A stretch of 64,000 nt of DNA. Origin: Przewalskia tangutica. Lineage: Eukaryota > Streptophyta > Magnoliopsida > Solanales > Solanaceae. The notes beneath the pieces were generated by a model, which was not told the DNA's origin, made no database searches, and saw nothing but the letters and a program-made list of their open reading frames with translations. The stretch spans positions 43,722,388 to 43,786,387 of the forward strand of contig CM056738.1 of assembly GCA_029844215.1 (NCBI GenBank), given 5' to 3'. A program made the position numbers and the translations under genes. Shown piece by piece: positions 1 through 12,314 of the stretch. Position 1 is the stretch's first letter; every line of letters begins with the position of its first letter.

Positions 1-489
1 CAGCGGAAAATAAAACACGAGTCATGAAACAAGAGATATAATAAATAAACAGGCCAACCAAAAGCGATTTGCCCCGATATACATAAAAACACGAGCAGTT
101 ATCCTTTTACAAACCACACTTGGCAGTGCTCTGACCTCTAAGATTTACAACAACTATGACGGACAGGGCCGCCATACCACGAATGTACAAGAACCTACAA
201 CTCGGAAACATACCAAAGATAAGCCTCGAAGGAACGGAGCTTTCCAACACGCTGAAATGAGATCCTAAGAGCGGGGATCCACGGCCGATGTACCTCTACT
301 GCGGCGTGACGCGGCCCCGAAGGAGGTCGATAACAGTACAGTATGTGAAATCACAAATCAGAATGAAATCATAATAGCTTAAAAAGCGGGACATGTATGA
401 TAACCAAAAATCTGATGCAGCAACATAAAAGCGATCAAGTCGGGGACTCACGCCTCAAAGTCACTCAAATATAACTATGGGTCTCACGC

Positions 490-790
490 CCACAACATCT
501 ATCATGTTCGCATCGTGGCGCGTGCCGGAATCGCCTCGGTGTAGCATGTCCATGATGCAACAATAATAAGGCCGCGTGGCCACATGCCGGAATCGCGCCG
601 GTGTAGGCATGCCCGTAACCTCAATAACAATATCTTGGGTGGTCAACCTGCGCGTAGCCACATGCCGGAATCTGCGTCGGTGTAGACACGTCCATGTTGC
701 GATAATAACCATATATCGGGTAATCAACCCGCGTGGCCGCGTACGGAATCTTTGCGTCGGTGTAGACATGTCCATATGACATCAACAACA
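490..790. repeat. Tandem repeat inside LTR, about 4 units of 75-80 bp
   Basis: Four imperfect units share a core reading roughly GCCGGAATC, then CGGTGTAG, then CATGTCCATG, with spacers such as AACCATATATCGGG. The array recurs at about 6060-6330 in the other LTR, so it belongs to the element. Confidence 0.75.
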
Positions 791-919
791 AGACGAGAAT
801 CAAAATGGAAACATACCGTGGAATTCTCCATCACCGCGGACGCGTCAGTAAGTTCTCGACAAGTCAAGCCTCTATCGAGAGCGGTAACGTAAATACCACA
901 CTTGCACAACAAAGGCTAT

Positions 920-1046
920 CATCACAAGCATAGGCAAGTTTCACAACAACAAGCATAGGCAAGTTTCACAACAACCAGCAAAGGCAAGTTTCACAACAAC
1001 CGAAAGGCAAGTTTCACAATAACAAGTAAAGGCAAGTTTCAACAAC
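920..1046. repeat. Short tandem repeat inside LTR (about 25-bp unit, 5 copies)
   Basis: Five near-identical copies of a unit containing GGCAAGTTTCACAACAAC. The same array is at about 6482-6607 in the right LTR. Confidence 0.8.
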
Positions 1047-3416
1047 CCAAAGTACTTTCATTTTATGCCAAAGTCCGGTTTTAACCTAAAGTACTACGAC
1101 GTTAAATTCTTTTAAAAGAGATCCATTACTTTTATAAAAGTCACCCGATACGTAGTATTAGAATGACCAACCCACATTCCCTTTTCAAAATCAAGTAACA
1201 ACATTCTTTTCCTAAGTTCGGTTTGCCTAGTTTCAATTACTCAAGCTTCTCATTTTCAAATGGTTTCATAGTTCATAAACTTAATCACTTGATTCCTTTT
1301 TAGAACAATTGAGTAATATATGTCTCACGTGAGAGTAGGTTATTCTTGTTTACAACATTCTTATTACAGCAGCCATGATCTAGAAAATGTGATATCATTT
1401 TGTCTCATCTTAGTTTCTATGCAGATGGAGGTTTCTACTGTTTTTAATACGATACATCATTATTCAATACATTTTCCTTTATTAACGCTGCAGTGGTGCA
1501 ATCGATACACATTTTGATTTCCGAAATCAGTAAAACATTATCCCTTTAAATAAAACCAAGTACTCATTACTCACGAATGAGGTTTCACACAAACATCCAC
1601 ATTAAAATAAATAAGTTAAGTCTCTTATCTTATAAGATCAAGTCTCTTAACTTCTAACATCAGTAAACCATTTTCTTTACCTCTCTTAAGACATTATACC
1701 TAACTCCCCATAAAGCTAGTATAACTCTTTTTTAAAACCTTTAAACCAAGTGTTACTCTTTCTTTCAAAACGATTCACAAATCTTTTGAAATACTTCAAC
1801 TTCTTTATTAACACATATGAGCCAGTTATAACTAAATCAGTTACCTTTTAAAAACCACAAAGTATTTGCTTATCCACATAAAGCTATTATAACCGACTTC
1901 CCATAAAGCCGTTATAACACTTTATGTCTTAAACCAATCAAATACATTTAGCACATGTACGTCTACCGTACTACATAGTTCACACATATCATGCTAGAAG
2001 AGATAGGAAGAGGTTCACATACCTCGCGACGATTGTCGACTAATAGCAAAACGCTCCAAGTACCTCAAACCGCCGGCTACTCCTTAAGCCAAGTGGATCA
2101 CTCCACACGTAGTACTTCATCCTATAAGGCCACAAGGCGCTTATTAACATCTAGATCTCAACGTTCCAATATCTACAGAAAATTCGGCAGCACCTCCCCC
2201 CCCCCCCCCGCCACAGCGTAAATCTCCTCCTCTATCGTGGCCGGCTACCAAGCCAACCAGGGGGGGGGGTTTATACGTCTAACCGGACGTGTACAATTCT
2301 ACTCAGTAATACTACACAAGTCTACTGCAATACAGTCCTATGTAATTACAGTTCAGTTCAGTTCTTTATTAAACCTTCTAAGTGATTACTGTTCAATTCC
2401 TCATTCTTCAGGCTTAAGTCAAAAGACATTGCCACAATACTAAGTTCAGTTCTATATATAGTATACAACAACTATATATTCAACACTTATGTAATTTCCA
2501 ATTACAATAGGGGGACAAGATATTTACCTCGATAAGCCCAAAATTATCCTAGTTTAAAGTCGCTCCTGAGCAAGGTTTAGCTCCAACTCCGTGCGCTCCA
2601 ACCCGCTCCAAACTACCCTTAGAAGTTCTAACCAACTTCTACTTACAACTTCAACAACGGGTGAAGATTTCCTTAGGGTTTCGTTTTTGTGGCTAAAGGA
2701 AGTATAATCGTATTTTCTGGGCTTTTGTATAAGTGTAACCTTGGGAATACTACAAGGTATTTGGGCCAAGGTATTTGGACATTATAACAATACTAGAGAG
2801 TATTTCTATACCACAACAAGGGTATTATATGAAAACAACTAGGCTGGGGTACCCCACAGCTGGGACAAAGCGAGGAGGGTGTTGCTCTCGGCCAAAGGCC
2901 TTAACAAAGGGAGGGTGTTGGACGATTTCAAGGTTGAGGGAGAGGGAGAGATTTTTAACACTTAGAACAATTTTTGGATGAAGAAGTTCATCAACATGGA
3001 GGGGTATTTATAGGTCAAGCAAAGGCCAACCAATGGCCAAGATCCATCCAAGTGTATAGCAAGTGTAGGGCTAGGATTCACCTAAGTACACCTTATCCAT
3101 CTACCACCAAAATATCCTACCTAACCCTCGACTAAAAGCCAAGGCCAAATCGTCAAGCCTTGCCATGTTTGCCGTCAAGCCTTCCAATGTGAGGGTGACA
3201 CATGTCACCCTCCGTTGTCCAAAATGTTTCTCTCGGAAAAATCCGCAAAATTAAAAATGACATAGCCGAAATTCCCTACGAAAGCTGTGGAAACGTTTCG
3301 TCGGAAAACGACTCTTTTCGGCACTTGTGTACAAATTTCGAAACTAGCCTACTTTAAGGCTCAAATTATAATACGTACACACTCACGTACATACTCTGGA
3401 AATACGGGGTATAACA

Positions 3417-3460
3417 TTCTTCCCCCCTTAGAAACATTCGTCCCGAATGTTCCTTCTCAA
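3417..3460 (-). other. Polypurine tract and 3' end of the Ty3 internal region
   Basis: On the minus strand the sequence runs through a GACGAATGTTTCTAAGG-type segment and a G-rich tract straight into the LTR start at 3416. The same end is seen at 19000-19024 and 34450-34473 in other Ty3 copies here. It is the expected plus-strand priming site of an LTR retrotransposon. Confidence 0.75.
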
Positions 3461-4450
3461 GTCTCAACACAAACATGCGCCAGTATAGTCTTCACTGCTA
3501 TACGTACGAAAACAATCATGCCACACCTGGCCATGAAATAACAAATGCACAAAATACGAAATCCCAAGTCCACGAGGAATCACCTCTGTTATCACAAAAG
3601 TTCCCACCAAGGTCTAACATATACTCCTCTGCACCTTCATTTCACAAAAGAAACGATCACACTCGTTCACTTCTCCCCTACCTCGTCGTACACTGTTCGA
3701 ACACTCGAACTCTTCCCAAGACACGCACACACTTCGATCAACGCTTGTTTCCAACCCTTGAGTCACTACCTCAAACATGGTCATCTTACTAACCTCTATT
3801 TCCTCTAAGGACATTCTCCGCCTTCACTAACACATTATGGTCGAACGAATCCACGAACTCATAAGATGGTCATCTAAACTTGGGCCTAGCACCTCGTGAC
3901 CCTGCCACCGGCGGGACCACCCGAGCTGACCCACTCGAAGCAGGCGCGGGTTGGCCGCAACATAGCCCCAACCCGACCACTATCGCGCCAACTCTTGCTC
4001 GCCGACCGTAACAATCTTGCTAAAACACATCGCGAAAGCTACCACTTTCATTTACCCAACCAGGACTTATCACACAATACATTCTAGGCATAAAATGCAC
4101 TCTGACAAGGATCACTCGCAAAATCTTGTACTCAAGACTGCCTTACATCTAAGGTCTCAACTGTAATATTCTAAGGTTCATCATTTTCTCACCAACATTC
4201 TTTCCCTTTCTCTAATCATGTTTCTAAATCACATTTTATCAACAATCTATCCGAACATAACAAATAACACATTATCATAACATACAAAACTCTAGATGGT
4301 GAAGGATATACACGAAAATAGGCGGTTCAAGGACCGCTAAAGCTGAACTTCCACGCGACCTCTAGTGGCCCGCAATGGCCTCTAGTAGTGCAGGCTATCC
4401 TACCAGCGCTACCACAGTGACGGTCTCTCGTCATATGGCCTGTTGGCGCA
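3461..4450 (-). other. Decayed Ty3 internal region without recognisable coding sequence
   Basis: Lies between the 3' purine tract and the gag remnant of the minus-strand element, where polymerase sequence would be expected. I found no reverse transcriptase, RNase H or integrase motif on either strand. The small frames overlap one another on both strands and look random. Confidence 0.5.
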
Positions 4451-4470
4451 AGAATAACAAGCTCCTCGTA

Positions 4471-5400
4471 CTACGACACTCTCGAAATGCGGTCTACCAC
4501 ATCGACCACACCGAGGTAGGGGTGCGTCGCCAACACCCTACTCGCGAACATCTGAACACAGGAGCCCGGACCTACTCTGAATATCCCGAGGTCGAAAGGC
4601 GGAGGACCACTGCAATGGCGGAGGTACATAACTAGTCTCTTCGAGGCGGTCCGCCTCGAAAGTCGCCAAAATAACCGTGATCTTGGCCTTAACCTGTGGC
4701 CCACCGTCGATCTCTGCGCTCGCACCCAGTGCATGAGCACGAATGCGGGCAATGTCCATGCGGTGAAGAGAAACACGAACAACTCTGCTAGGTAATCATC
4801 GAGCCTGTAACATATCGGTGCACTCGATCCTCCATACTAGCTACTAATGCGGGAACATACCGCCAATGAGTCGAACTCCACATTGTACTCCGGAATGCGC
4901 GGTTCGCCTCAACATCAAAAATGCCGGCCCGAGCCCTCCTCATTTGTGGAGGCAAGAAATGTGCGGAAGGCCCGAAAACTCGTCCCAAACGGTGGAAGTG
5001 CATGCTCTCCCGGAAAGCTCGCGAGTCAAACCAATCATTTGCGGTATCACGCGCGTCACGAACAAATGTCACAGACTCGATCTGAAGCCTTGATCACCGC
5101 GTGATCCTCTGCATCGACGGATGAACTCCTGCGGATCATCCTCCGGCCTCGACAGTAAAACTCGAGCGGGCTACAACTAAGGAAATCCGTAGCCTCAGTA
5201 TGCGCCTCGGGTGCTACAGTCTTCTTTGGGCTGGGCTGCTGCGTCCGGCCTATCCTCATATTCGCCACAACCACGGCGATAATCGCCATCTCGCGTGACC
5301 CGTCTCCCGCTCGGCATGTGGGGTGGAGGCTCGTGTCTTGTAGTCTCGGCGCTGCTGCGCTCTAAACTCTTTGGTCTTTGGCGGCGTTGCAAAACTCGCC
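4471..5400 (-). pseudogene. gag: Ty3 gag pseudogene, heavily frameshifted
   Basis: Pieces of frames on the minus strand (4471-4782, 4538-4759, 4788-5072, 5056-5289) line up in order with the better-preserved minus-strand gag at 19845-21875. Examples are a DFLSCSPLEFY segment matching DFLGCNPPEFY, a DTANDWFDSR segment matching DIALNWFESW, a DRVHRYVTG segment matching DRVHRYVMG, and MDIARIRAHALG matching MDIARMQAYAQG. These are retrotransposon Gag core segments. At least four frame changes separate them, so no Gag protein is possible. The stretch is rich in CG dinucleotides, and much of the disagreement with the related copy is in short G/C indels. Confidence 0.7.
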
Positions 5401-5693
5401 GTCAAGCACTACCTCAGTCTTGGCCAGGGCTGCGCGCTCGTACTCTCTGAATCCACTAGCGACTCCTCCGCCTTGCGCTTCGGGCCTGGTTGCCTTCGCG
5501 AGGCATAGCGGTAAAAGCGAAACACGTCGAGAGGGTACAACTTACAACACAACTCTAAGGCACGATCTCGGAATGAGAAGAATGGAAACCAATCCTAAAT
5601 GTCCTATAGCCTCCTGATTAAAGATGTGGTGCACAACACACCGATAATCAAGACTCTACTAGACACGGTGCGTAGACACTTTCCGAGGACTAA

Positions 5694-5706
5694 GCGCTCG
5701 ATACCA
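5694..5706 (-). other. Degenerate primer-binding site (initiator tRNA-Met type)
   Basis: On the minus strand this reads TGGTATCGAGCGC, a damaged form of TGGTATCAGAGC, which pairs with the 3' end of initiator tRNA-Met. It sits at the inner edge of the right LTR. The same damaged form is seen at 18010 on the plus strand. Confidence 0.6.
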
Positions 5707-5708
5707 CT

Positions 5709-8700
5709 TTGTCACTTTGTCGCGAGCCTTGCTCGGCGACCCAACAAATGGTGCCGGGCTTTGCGATCCTCGAGGCATGCCTACGGCCGCTTCTCGGGAT
5801 GTGCCATACGGAGAGCCACGGTTCGGTCTGTTCGTGGTAGGCTCGGCCTCTTTATACGCTCGGCCAGAAGGAGTCGATAACAAGTACAAGTATGTGGCTC
5901 ACAAATCACGTAAATGAAATCATAATAGCTTAAAAGCGAGACATGTATGATAACCAAAATACAAGACGCAACATAAGCGATCAGTCGGGGACTCACGCCT
6001 CAAAGTCACCACTCAAATATAACTATGGGTCTCACGCCAACATCTATCATGTTCGCATCATGGCGCGTGCCCGAATCTGCATCGGTGTAGACATGTCCAT
6101 GATGCAACATAATAACAAGGCGCGTGGCCACGTACCCCGGAATCTGCGCCGGTGTAGACATGCCCGTGTAACCTCAATAACAATATCGGTGGTCAACCCT
6201 GCCGCGCGTAGCCACGTGCCGGAATCTGCATCGGTGTAGACACGTCCATGTTGCGGTAATAACCATATATCGGGTAATCAACGGCGCGTGGCGCGTGCCG
6301 GAATCTGCGTCGGTGTAGACATGTCCATGTGACATCAACAACAAGACAAGAATCAAAATGGAAACATACGTGGAATTCTCCATCACCGCCGACGCGTCAA
6401 GTAAGTTCTCAACAAGTCAACCGCCTCTATCGAGAGGCGGTAACGTAAATACCACACTTGCACAACAAAGGCTATCATCACAAGCATAGGCAAGTTTCAC
6501 AACAACAAGCATAGGCAAGTTTCACAACAACCAGCAAAGGCAAGTTTCACAACAACCAGCAAAGGCAAGTTTCACAATAACAAGTAAAGGCAAGTTTCAC
6601 AACAACCCAAAGTACTTTCATTTTATGCCAAAGTCCGGGTTTTAACCCTAAAGTACTACGTACGTTAAATTCTTTTAAAATAGATCCATTACTTTTATAA
6701 AAGTCACCCGATACCCGTAGTATTAGAATGACCAACCCACATTCCCTTTTCAAAATCAAGTAACAACATTCTTTTCCTAAGTTCCAGTTTGCCTAGTTTC
6801 AATTACTCAAGCTTCTCATTTTCAAATGGTTTCATAGTTCATAAACTTAATCACTTGATTCCTTTTTAGAACAATTGAGTAATATATGTCTCACGTGAGA
6901 GTAGGTTATTCTTGTTTACAACATTCTTATTACATGACCATGATCTAGAAAATGTGATATCATTTTGTCTCATCTTAGTTTCTATGCGGATGGAGGTTTC
7001 TCTGCTTTTAATACGATACATCATTATTCAATACATTTTCCTTTATTAACGCCGCAGTGGTCCGTCGATACACATTTTGATTTCCAAATCGGAAACATTA
7101 TCCCTTTAAATAAAACCAAGTACTCATTACTCACGAATGAGGTTTCACACAAACATCCACATTAAAATAAATAAGTTAAGTCTCTTATCTTATAAGATCA
7201 AGTCTCTTAACTTCTAACATCAGTAAACCATTTTCTTTACCTCTCTTAAGACATTATACCTAACTCCCCATAAAGCTAGTATAACTCTTTTTTAAAACCT
7301 TTAAACCAAGTGTTACTCTTTCTTTCAAAACGATTCACAAATCTTTTGAAATACTTCAACTTCTTTATTAACACATAACAAGCCAGTTATAACTAAATCA
7401 GTTACCTTTTAAAAACCACAAAGTATTTGCTTATCCACATAAAGCTATTATAACCGACTTCCCATAAAGCCGTTATAACACTTTATGTCTTAAACCAATC
7501 AAATACATTTAGCACATGTACGTCTACCGTACTACATAGTTCACACATATCATGCTAGAAGAGATAGGAAGAGGTTCACATACCTCGCGACGATTGTCGA
7601 CTAATAGCAAAACGCTCCAAGTACCTCAAACCGCCGGCTACTCCTTAAGCCAAGTGGATCACTCCACACGTAGTACTTCATCCTATAAGGCCACAAGGCG
7701 CTTATTAACATCTAGATCTCAACGTTCCAATATCTACAGAAAATTCGCAGCTCCTCGCCACAACAGCGTAAATCTCTCTCTATCGTGGCGCTACCAAGCC
7801 AACCAGGGGTTTATACGTCTAACCGGACGTGTACAATTCTACTCAGTAATACTACACAAGTCTACTGCAATACAGTCCTATGTAATTACAGTTCAGTTCA
7901 GTTCTTTATTAAACCTTCTAAGTGATTACTGTTCAATTCCTCATTCTTGTGCTTAAGTCAAAAGACATTGCCACAATACTAAGTTCATTCTATATATAGT
8001 ATACAACAACTATATATTCAACACTTATGTAATTTCCAATTACAATAGGGGACAAGATATTTACCTCGATAAGCCCAAAATTATCCTAGTTTAAAGTCGC
8101 TCCCGAGCAAGGTTTAGCTCAACTCAGTGCGCTCAACCCGCTCCAAACTACCCTTAGAAGTTCTAACCAACTTCTACTTACAACTTCAACAACGGGTGAA
8201 GATTTCCTTAGGGTTTCGTTTTTGTGGCTAAAGGAAGTATAATCGTATTTTACGGGCTTTTGTATAAGTGTAACCTTGGGAATACTACAAGGTATTTGGG
8301 CGAGGTATTTGGACATTACCACAATACTAGGAGATTATTTCTATACCACAACAAGGGGTATTATATGAAAACAACTAGGCGAGGGGTACCCCACTGGCAG
8401 ACACCACAAAGGGGAGGGTGTTGCTCTCGGCCAAAGGCCTTAACAAAGGGAGGGTGTTGGGCGATTTCAAGGTTGAGGAGAGGAGAGATTTTTAACACTT
8501 AGAACAATTTTTGGATGAAGAAGTTCATCAACATGGAGGGTATTTATAGGTCAAGCAAAGGCCAACCAATGGCCAAGATCCATCAAGTGTATAGCAAGTG
8601 TAGGGCTAGGATTCACCTAAGTACACCTTATCCATCTACCACCAAAATATCCTACCTAACCTCGACTAAAAGCCAAGGCCAAATCGCCCAAGCCTTGCCA

Positions 8701-8959
8701 TGTTTGCCGTCGAGCCTTCCAATGTGAGGGTGACACATGTCACCCTCCCGTTGGTCCAAAATGTTTCGTCTCTCGGAAAAATCCGCAAAAATTAAAAATG
8801 ACATAGCCGGAAATTCCCCTACGAAAGCTGTGGAAACGTTTCGTCGAAAAACGACTCCTTTCGGCACTTGTGTACAAATTTCGAAACTAGCCTACTTTAA
8901 GGCTCAAATTATAATACGTACACACTCACGTACATACTCTGGAAATACGGGGTATAACA
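5709..8959 (-). repeat. 5' LTR (right) of the minus-strand Ty3 element
   Basis: Partner of 1-3416; near-identical from about 5870 to 8959, including both tandem arrays. The 5709-5870 end is GC-rich and does not match the left copy. The right boundary is where similarity to the left copy stops, after GGTATAACA. ORFs inside, such as 7552-7956, also occur in shifted form in the other LTR and are not genes. Confidence 0.8.
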
Positions 8960-9936
8960 ACTTTACATATTGAGTTCATCTTCCGGCGCCATCTAGGAGT
9001 TCCGTATAGACCATATAGTTATTAGTGTCAATATGTGAAGGCCTGTAGGGTAACACTAAGTCAATTGTTCAGTCGATTCAAGGATGTAATCAGAGAGAAT
9101 ATAAATGTTCGGTTTATAATCGAGACATTAGATTAAATAATGATTGCTTAATTAAATCGAGATGATATTTCAGATTTAATTAAAATAGAAACGAGGCAGA
9201 ATTGGACTAGGGCCGCGACTCAAATGACCAAGGGCCTCGACGCCTCAGCGCCACCTATTGATTTCCGCTATGCCACGTGTCCAGTAGGTCTGAATGACCC
9301 GCTCTTCTTCGGTTTCTGGGCCTGGCCCACTTGGAAACCCTAGCTGATTTTTTCAGCTATAAATAGAGGGTTCAATCATTATTTTTAAATTGCGCTGCGT
9401 GTACGAACCCGACAAAACCCTACACTCCACACTCGTACTCGGCTGCACACACATGAAAATAACAAATTTTAGACTAGAAAACCCAAATTGAATTAGGTAA
9501 AGGTTTTAGTTAATAGCTAAATCCCTAGTTAGAAAAAAAGGTATTTGTGCTTCGTAAAAGACTTATTTGCAAATGAGATGAGGGGTTAACCCCAAAGTCC
9601 TCATATTTCTCTTTGAAATTTATGTGGGACTTTGGGTTTTTCAGGATATCTCCTTAAATTCTTTGGAAAAAATTGAACAACCAATGAAAATCACGCATGC
9701 GAAAGAGTAATCGAACAAAACTCAGTAAGGGTTTGTCCTTAGTTTGCACAATAAAGCAGGAGAGAGGGATTGAGTGTTTTGTCTTTTTGGTGGCACCTCG
9801 ACGGAGAAAGACAAGACTCATTAAGAGCTTTTCACAAAACGAGATAGGGACTGAAAAAGTGAAGCGCGTACACACACACAGAGGGGTAAAACGGTTAGGG
9901 TTTCATACCCTTGGCCATTGTCGCAAAATGAAAGAG
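8960..9936. other. Unassigned sequence between mobile elements
   Basis: No similarity to the LTRs on either side and no convincing coding frame. The 80-residue plus-strand frame at 9697-9939 runs into the hAT-type element and shows no domain. A plant promoter-like segment is annotated separately. This may be host DNA or part of an unrecognised repeat. Confidence 0.4.
9274..9365 (+). promoter_or_regulatory. Possible plant promoter: G-box plus TATA box
   Basis: A G-box core CACGTG at 9274-9279 is followed by AAACCCTAG (telo-box-like, 9336-9344) and a good TATA box, TATAAATA, at 9358-9365. Spacing is plausible for a plant promoter. No convincing gene follows, so this may be the promoter of a lost gene or part of an unrecognised LTR. 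Confidence 0.35.
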
Positions 9937-10612
9937 TAGGGTGGGCATAAAATCCGATGGACCGAAAAACCGAATCGAATTATGTTTAAATGATTCGATT
10001 CAGTTCTTTGGATTTTTTGATGAACCGAACAGAAAACCGGGGGTAAATTTGTAAATTCATGTTTTGAAATTTTAATTTATGATGTGAACTTTATATTTTA
10101 GAGTTTGAACTTTTATTTTGTGTGGATGTAAACTTCAATTTTTAGTTTTTTACATGTTTTTAGAATATATATGATGCAAACTTTATGTTTTAATGTGAAA
10201 CATTGACATAAAATGTAGAGAAGGGAAAGAGAGTAGTTGTAAGTTGGTGTAGCTTTAAATGGTCATAACTCTGCGCTCGTATGTTTTCTCCCAAATCGAT
10301 TTCTAATTTTTCCTTTTCTTTATTAAAGATCTCACGATATACAATAGATTTCAACGTCCATGTTTCATGATAATGTAGGTGTGAACGTCAATTTAAGTGT
10401 TGAAAATTCAATTTTTTTTAAAATCCCCCGAATCCCTCGACCCGACCCGTCCGATATGTTAACCTATATAAACATATATGTTCAGCAATATAACTGATAT
10501 GTTCGGTTTTTAAAAAAAGTTTGATTCTGTTTTTATTTTTAAAAACCAAATTTTATTCGGTTCATAATTGTTTGATACAAAATCGAACTGAATCGATATA
10601 CGCCCACCCCTA
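9937..10612. mobile_element. hAT-type non-autonomous DNA transposon (MITE-like), 676 bp
   Basis: The ends are inverted repeats: TAGGGTGGGC on the left and GCCCACCCCTA on the right. The element is flanked on both sides by the same 8 bp, TGAAAGAG (9929-9936 and 10613-10620), the target-site length of hAT transposons. Sub-terminal runs such as ACCGAAAAACCGAATCG on the left and GGTTCGGTTTTTAAA on the right are also partly inverted. There is no transposase frame, so movement would need a transposase in trans. The perfect target duplication makes the call strong. Confidence 0.88.
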
Positions 10613-10620
10613 TGAAAGAG

Positions 10621-11326
10621 GGAATGTCATTTTGCCCTTTTATTTTGCGGATTGGGCCGGGTCATACCGGTTTTGTTGGACCTGGTACGAAATGAACTTT
10701 GCAAGATTTGCATGGAAATAGATAATTTTGCAAAAAGGTGACTATAAATTAATTTCAATTATAGCCACAAATGTTTCAATTTGACTGAAATGGTGGGAGA
10801 TTAAATAAACCTTTTCAATTATGGCTAGATTTCGTGAAAATTGTATCAATCAAAATACAATTTGCAAAATTAAGATAAGGTAAATATTTATTTATTTATT
10901 TTCTTAATTTAAACGGAGTAAAATACTTATCAATAAATCATTAATAGTTTGAAAAATCAATTAAATAATTGTTTCTTCATTTATCTTGAATTTAATTTTT
11001 GATAAATATGTTTGAAAATATTAATAAATATACAAAATATGCAATATGATATAAAATAATATCCATGATGATATTTTTGCCAAATGAAATATCAAATTAT
11101 CACCTAAATAATTTTGTAAAATCATTTTCGACTTGTAAAATATATATTTTACTCTATTTGTGACTCAGAAAATTTGAATAATTAAATAAAATTATTGGGG
11201 GGCAAACATTACGTCTCAACAAGGATGAAAGAAGGAGTCTTGCATCAGAAAAAGCCAATATTAGAACATAGAGAAGACGAGGTTCGTAGATATTGAGGTC
11301 GTGTGTGTGTGTCAAATGTAAGAGGA
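10621..11326. other. AT-rich sequence, no gene seen
   Basis: Mostly AT-rich with no coding signal. It ends where similarity to the Ty3 LTR tail starts at about 11327. Nothing else recognised. Confidence 0.5.
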
Positions 11327-11709
11327 CTCAGAGAGATTCGCGAGCTTAGGGTCTCCAGTCAGCTTCTATTGAGACAACTCCACTATGCCGGAGTCTTGTC
11401 ATGTTGGTACGAAGTTTGTATTAGAGTCTTGTACATTTATGAGTACGGCGGAGTCTTGTCCCGTCATAGTATTTGTCCAAACTCTTAGAGGTCTGTATTC
11501 ATATGTGGGCTAGACTTGCGTGAGTTGTATTTATATTGTTGTACAATTGTAGTCCCATTCGGGTATTATATATTATGGCATCCTTGTCGGCTTGGCCTTT
11601 GTTTGAAAAAAAAGAGTGTTATTTAGCTTCCGCGGGTTACTTGTCTTGTATGGGTAGAAGGGTGCCAAGATAGGGCACCAGTCGCGGGCCCGGGGTTCGG
11701 GTCGTGACA
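11327..11709 (+). repeat. 3' tail of a long Ty3 LTR (5'-truncated)
   Basis: Matches the last part of the LTR at 14248-18007 (compare 17640-18005): the GCGAGCTTAGG segment, the repeated GGAGTCTTGTC segments, and a terminal GGGTCGTGACA. It ends at 11709 in GTGACA, directly before GAGGA and the copia RNase H. The 5' side of the copia break at 14243-14247 is GAGGG. So this is the right-hand end of a Ty3 insertion at the same copia site, with an imperfect 5-bp target duplication. Confidence 0.8.
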
Positions 11710-12048
11710 GAGGATAGCCAATGTGGTTTCCGAGTCATGTTGGTTAAGAAATCTACTTTTAGAGCTTCATTATCCTATTGAGAAGGCTACCTTGGTGTAT
11801 TGTGATAATATAAGTGCCATCTAACTTTCTGGTAATCCAGTTCAGCACCAGCGTACTAAACACATAGAGATGGATATTCACTTTATTAGAGAGAAGGTAG
11901 CCAAAGGACAAGTACGCGTCTGCCATGTCTCTTCAAGATATCAGATTGCAGACATCTTTACAAAGGGTCTTCCCTCGGTCCTTTTTGAAGATTTTAGAGA
12001 CAGTCTCAGCGTACGAAGACCGCCCGCTATGATTGCAGGGGTGTGTTA
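11710..12048 (+). pseudogene. Ty1/copia RNase H C-terminal part, fragment
   Basis: Translates as the last part of a copia RNase H: SCWLRNLLLELHYPI, LVYCDNISAI, then QHQRTKHIEMDIHFIRE and YQIADIFTKGLP, ending in VC and a stop codon that overlaps the first bases of the copia LTR. One in-frame stop (TAA) follows the DNISAI motif. Its missing 5' part corresponds to 13132-14247, which breaks at the same codon region. A second copy of this end is at 36550-36656. RNase H would degrade the RNA strand of the replication hybrid; this fragment cannot. Confidence 0.88.
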
Positions 12049-12313
12049 AAGCATATGGGCCAACCCATATGCTGCAGCCAACGACGATACAGTGGCCCAT
12101 TCAGCCGTGTGGGGCCTGTCCCTTTTCCTTTGTATATTTGGTGAATATTAGACTTAGGATTATACCTTAATTAGTAGTGTAATATTACATAATTTTAAAG
12201 TTAGTATTCTTATAGAATAGGGATTCCTAGGTAGAATAGGAAGAGGATCTTCCTTGTAATTTGTATATATATGTCTTTCATTAATAAGAATAATCAAGGG
12301 ATTATTTCTTTCA
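12044..12313 (+). repeat. Ty1/copia LTR, 270 bp
   Basis: Starts TGTTAAAGC right after a G-rich tract (TTGCAGGGG) and ends in TTTCTTTCA, so it has the TG...CA ends of LTRs. Nearly identical to 36657-36928. It is followed directly by integrase sequence rather than a primer site and gag, so the 5' part of the next copia unit has been deleted. Confidence 0.88.
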
Positions 12314-12314
12314 T

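Larger units (their letters stand above)
1..3416 (-). repeat. 3' LTR (left, 5'-truncated by window) of the minus-strand Ty3 element
   Basis: Matches 5870-8959 nearly throughout from about position 318 rightward. Positions 1-317 have no partner in the right copy but resemble 22140-22460, part of another minus-strand LTR, so this copy keeps the U5-side segment the right copy has lost. It ends at 3416, next to the purine tract. It contains a 14-C run (2196-2209) and a 10-G run (2260-2269) absent from the right copy. The short frames inside it (for example 1991-2221) are not credible genes. Confidence 0.8.
1..8959 (-). mobile_element. Tekay-like Ty3/gypsy LTR retrotransposon, minus strand, decayed, cut by window edge
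   Basis: Two long direct repeats (1-3416 and about 5709-8959) match almost base for base over most of their length and bracket a 2.3-kb internal region. Read on the minus strand each repeat begins TGTTATACCCCG, like other Tekay-type LTRs here (TGTTACACCCCG). A purine-rich tract lies just inside the left repeat, and a damaged tRNA-Met-like primer site just inside the right one. That sets the orientation: 5' LTR on the right, 3' LTR on the left. The internal part has only a ruined gag, with no recognisable polymerase. The left end lies outside the window, so target duplication cannot be tested; the right flank begins ACTTT. Confidence 0.85.

Noticed and set aside
461..779. Overlapping frames on both strands over the 75-80-bp repeats
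   Set aside because: They arise from the tandem repeat and differ in the second LTR copy; no domain or conserved frame.
3475..3814. Several 60-105-residue frames next to the left LTR
   Set aside because: They overlap on both strands in decayed Ty3 internal DNA, show no domain and have no matching frame in related copies.
9697..9939. 80-residue plus-strand ORF after a promoter-like segment
   Set aside because: It ends inside the hAT-type element, has no recognisable domain and an opposing frame covers it.
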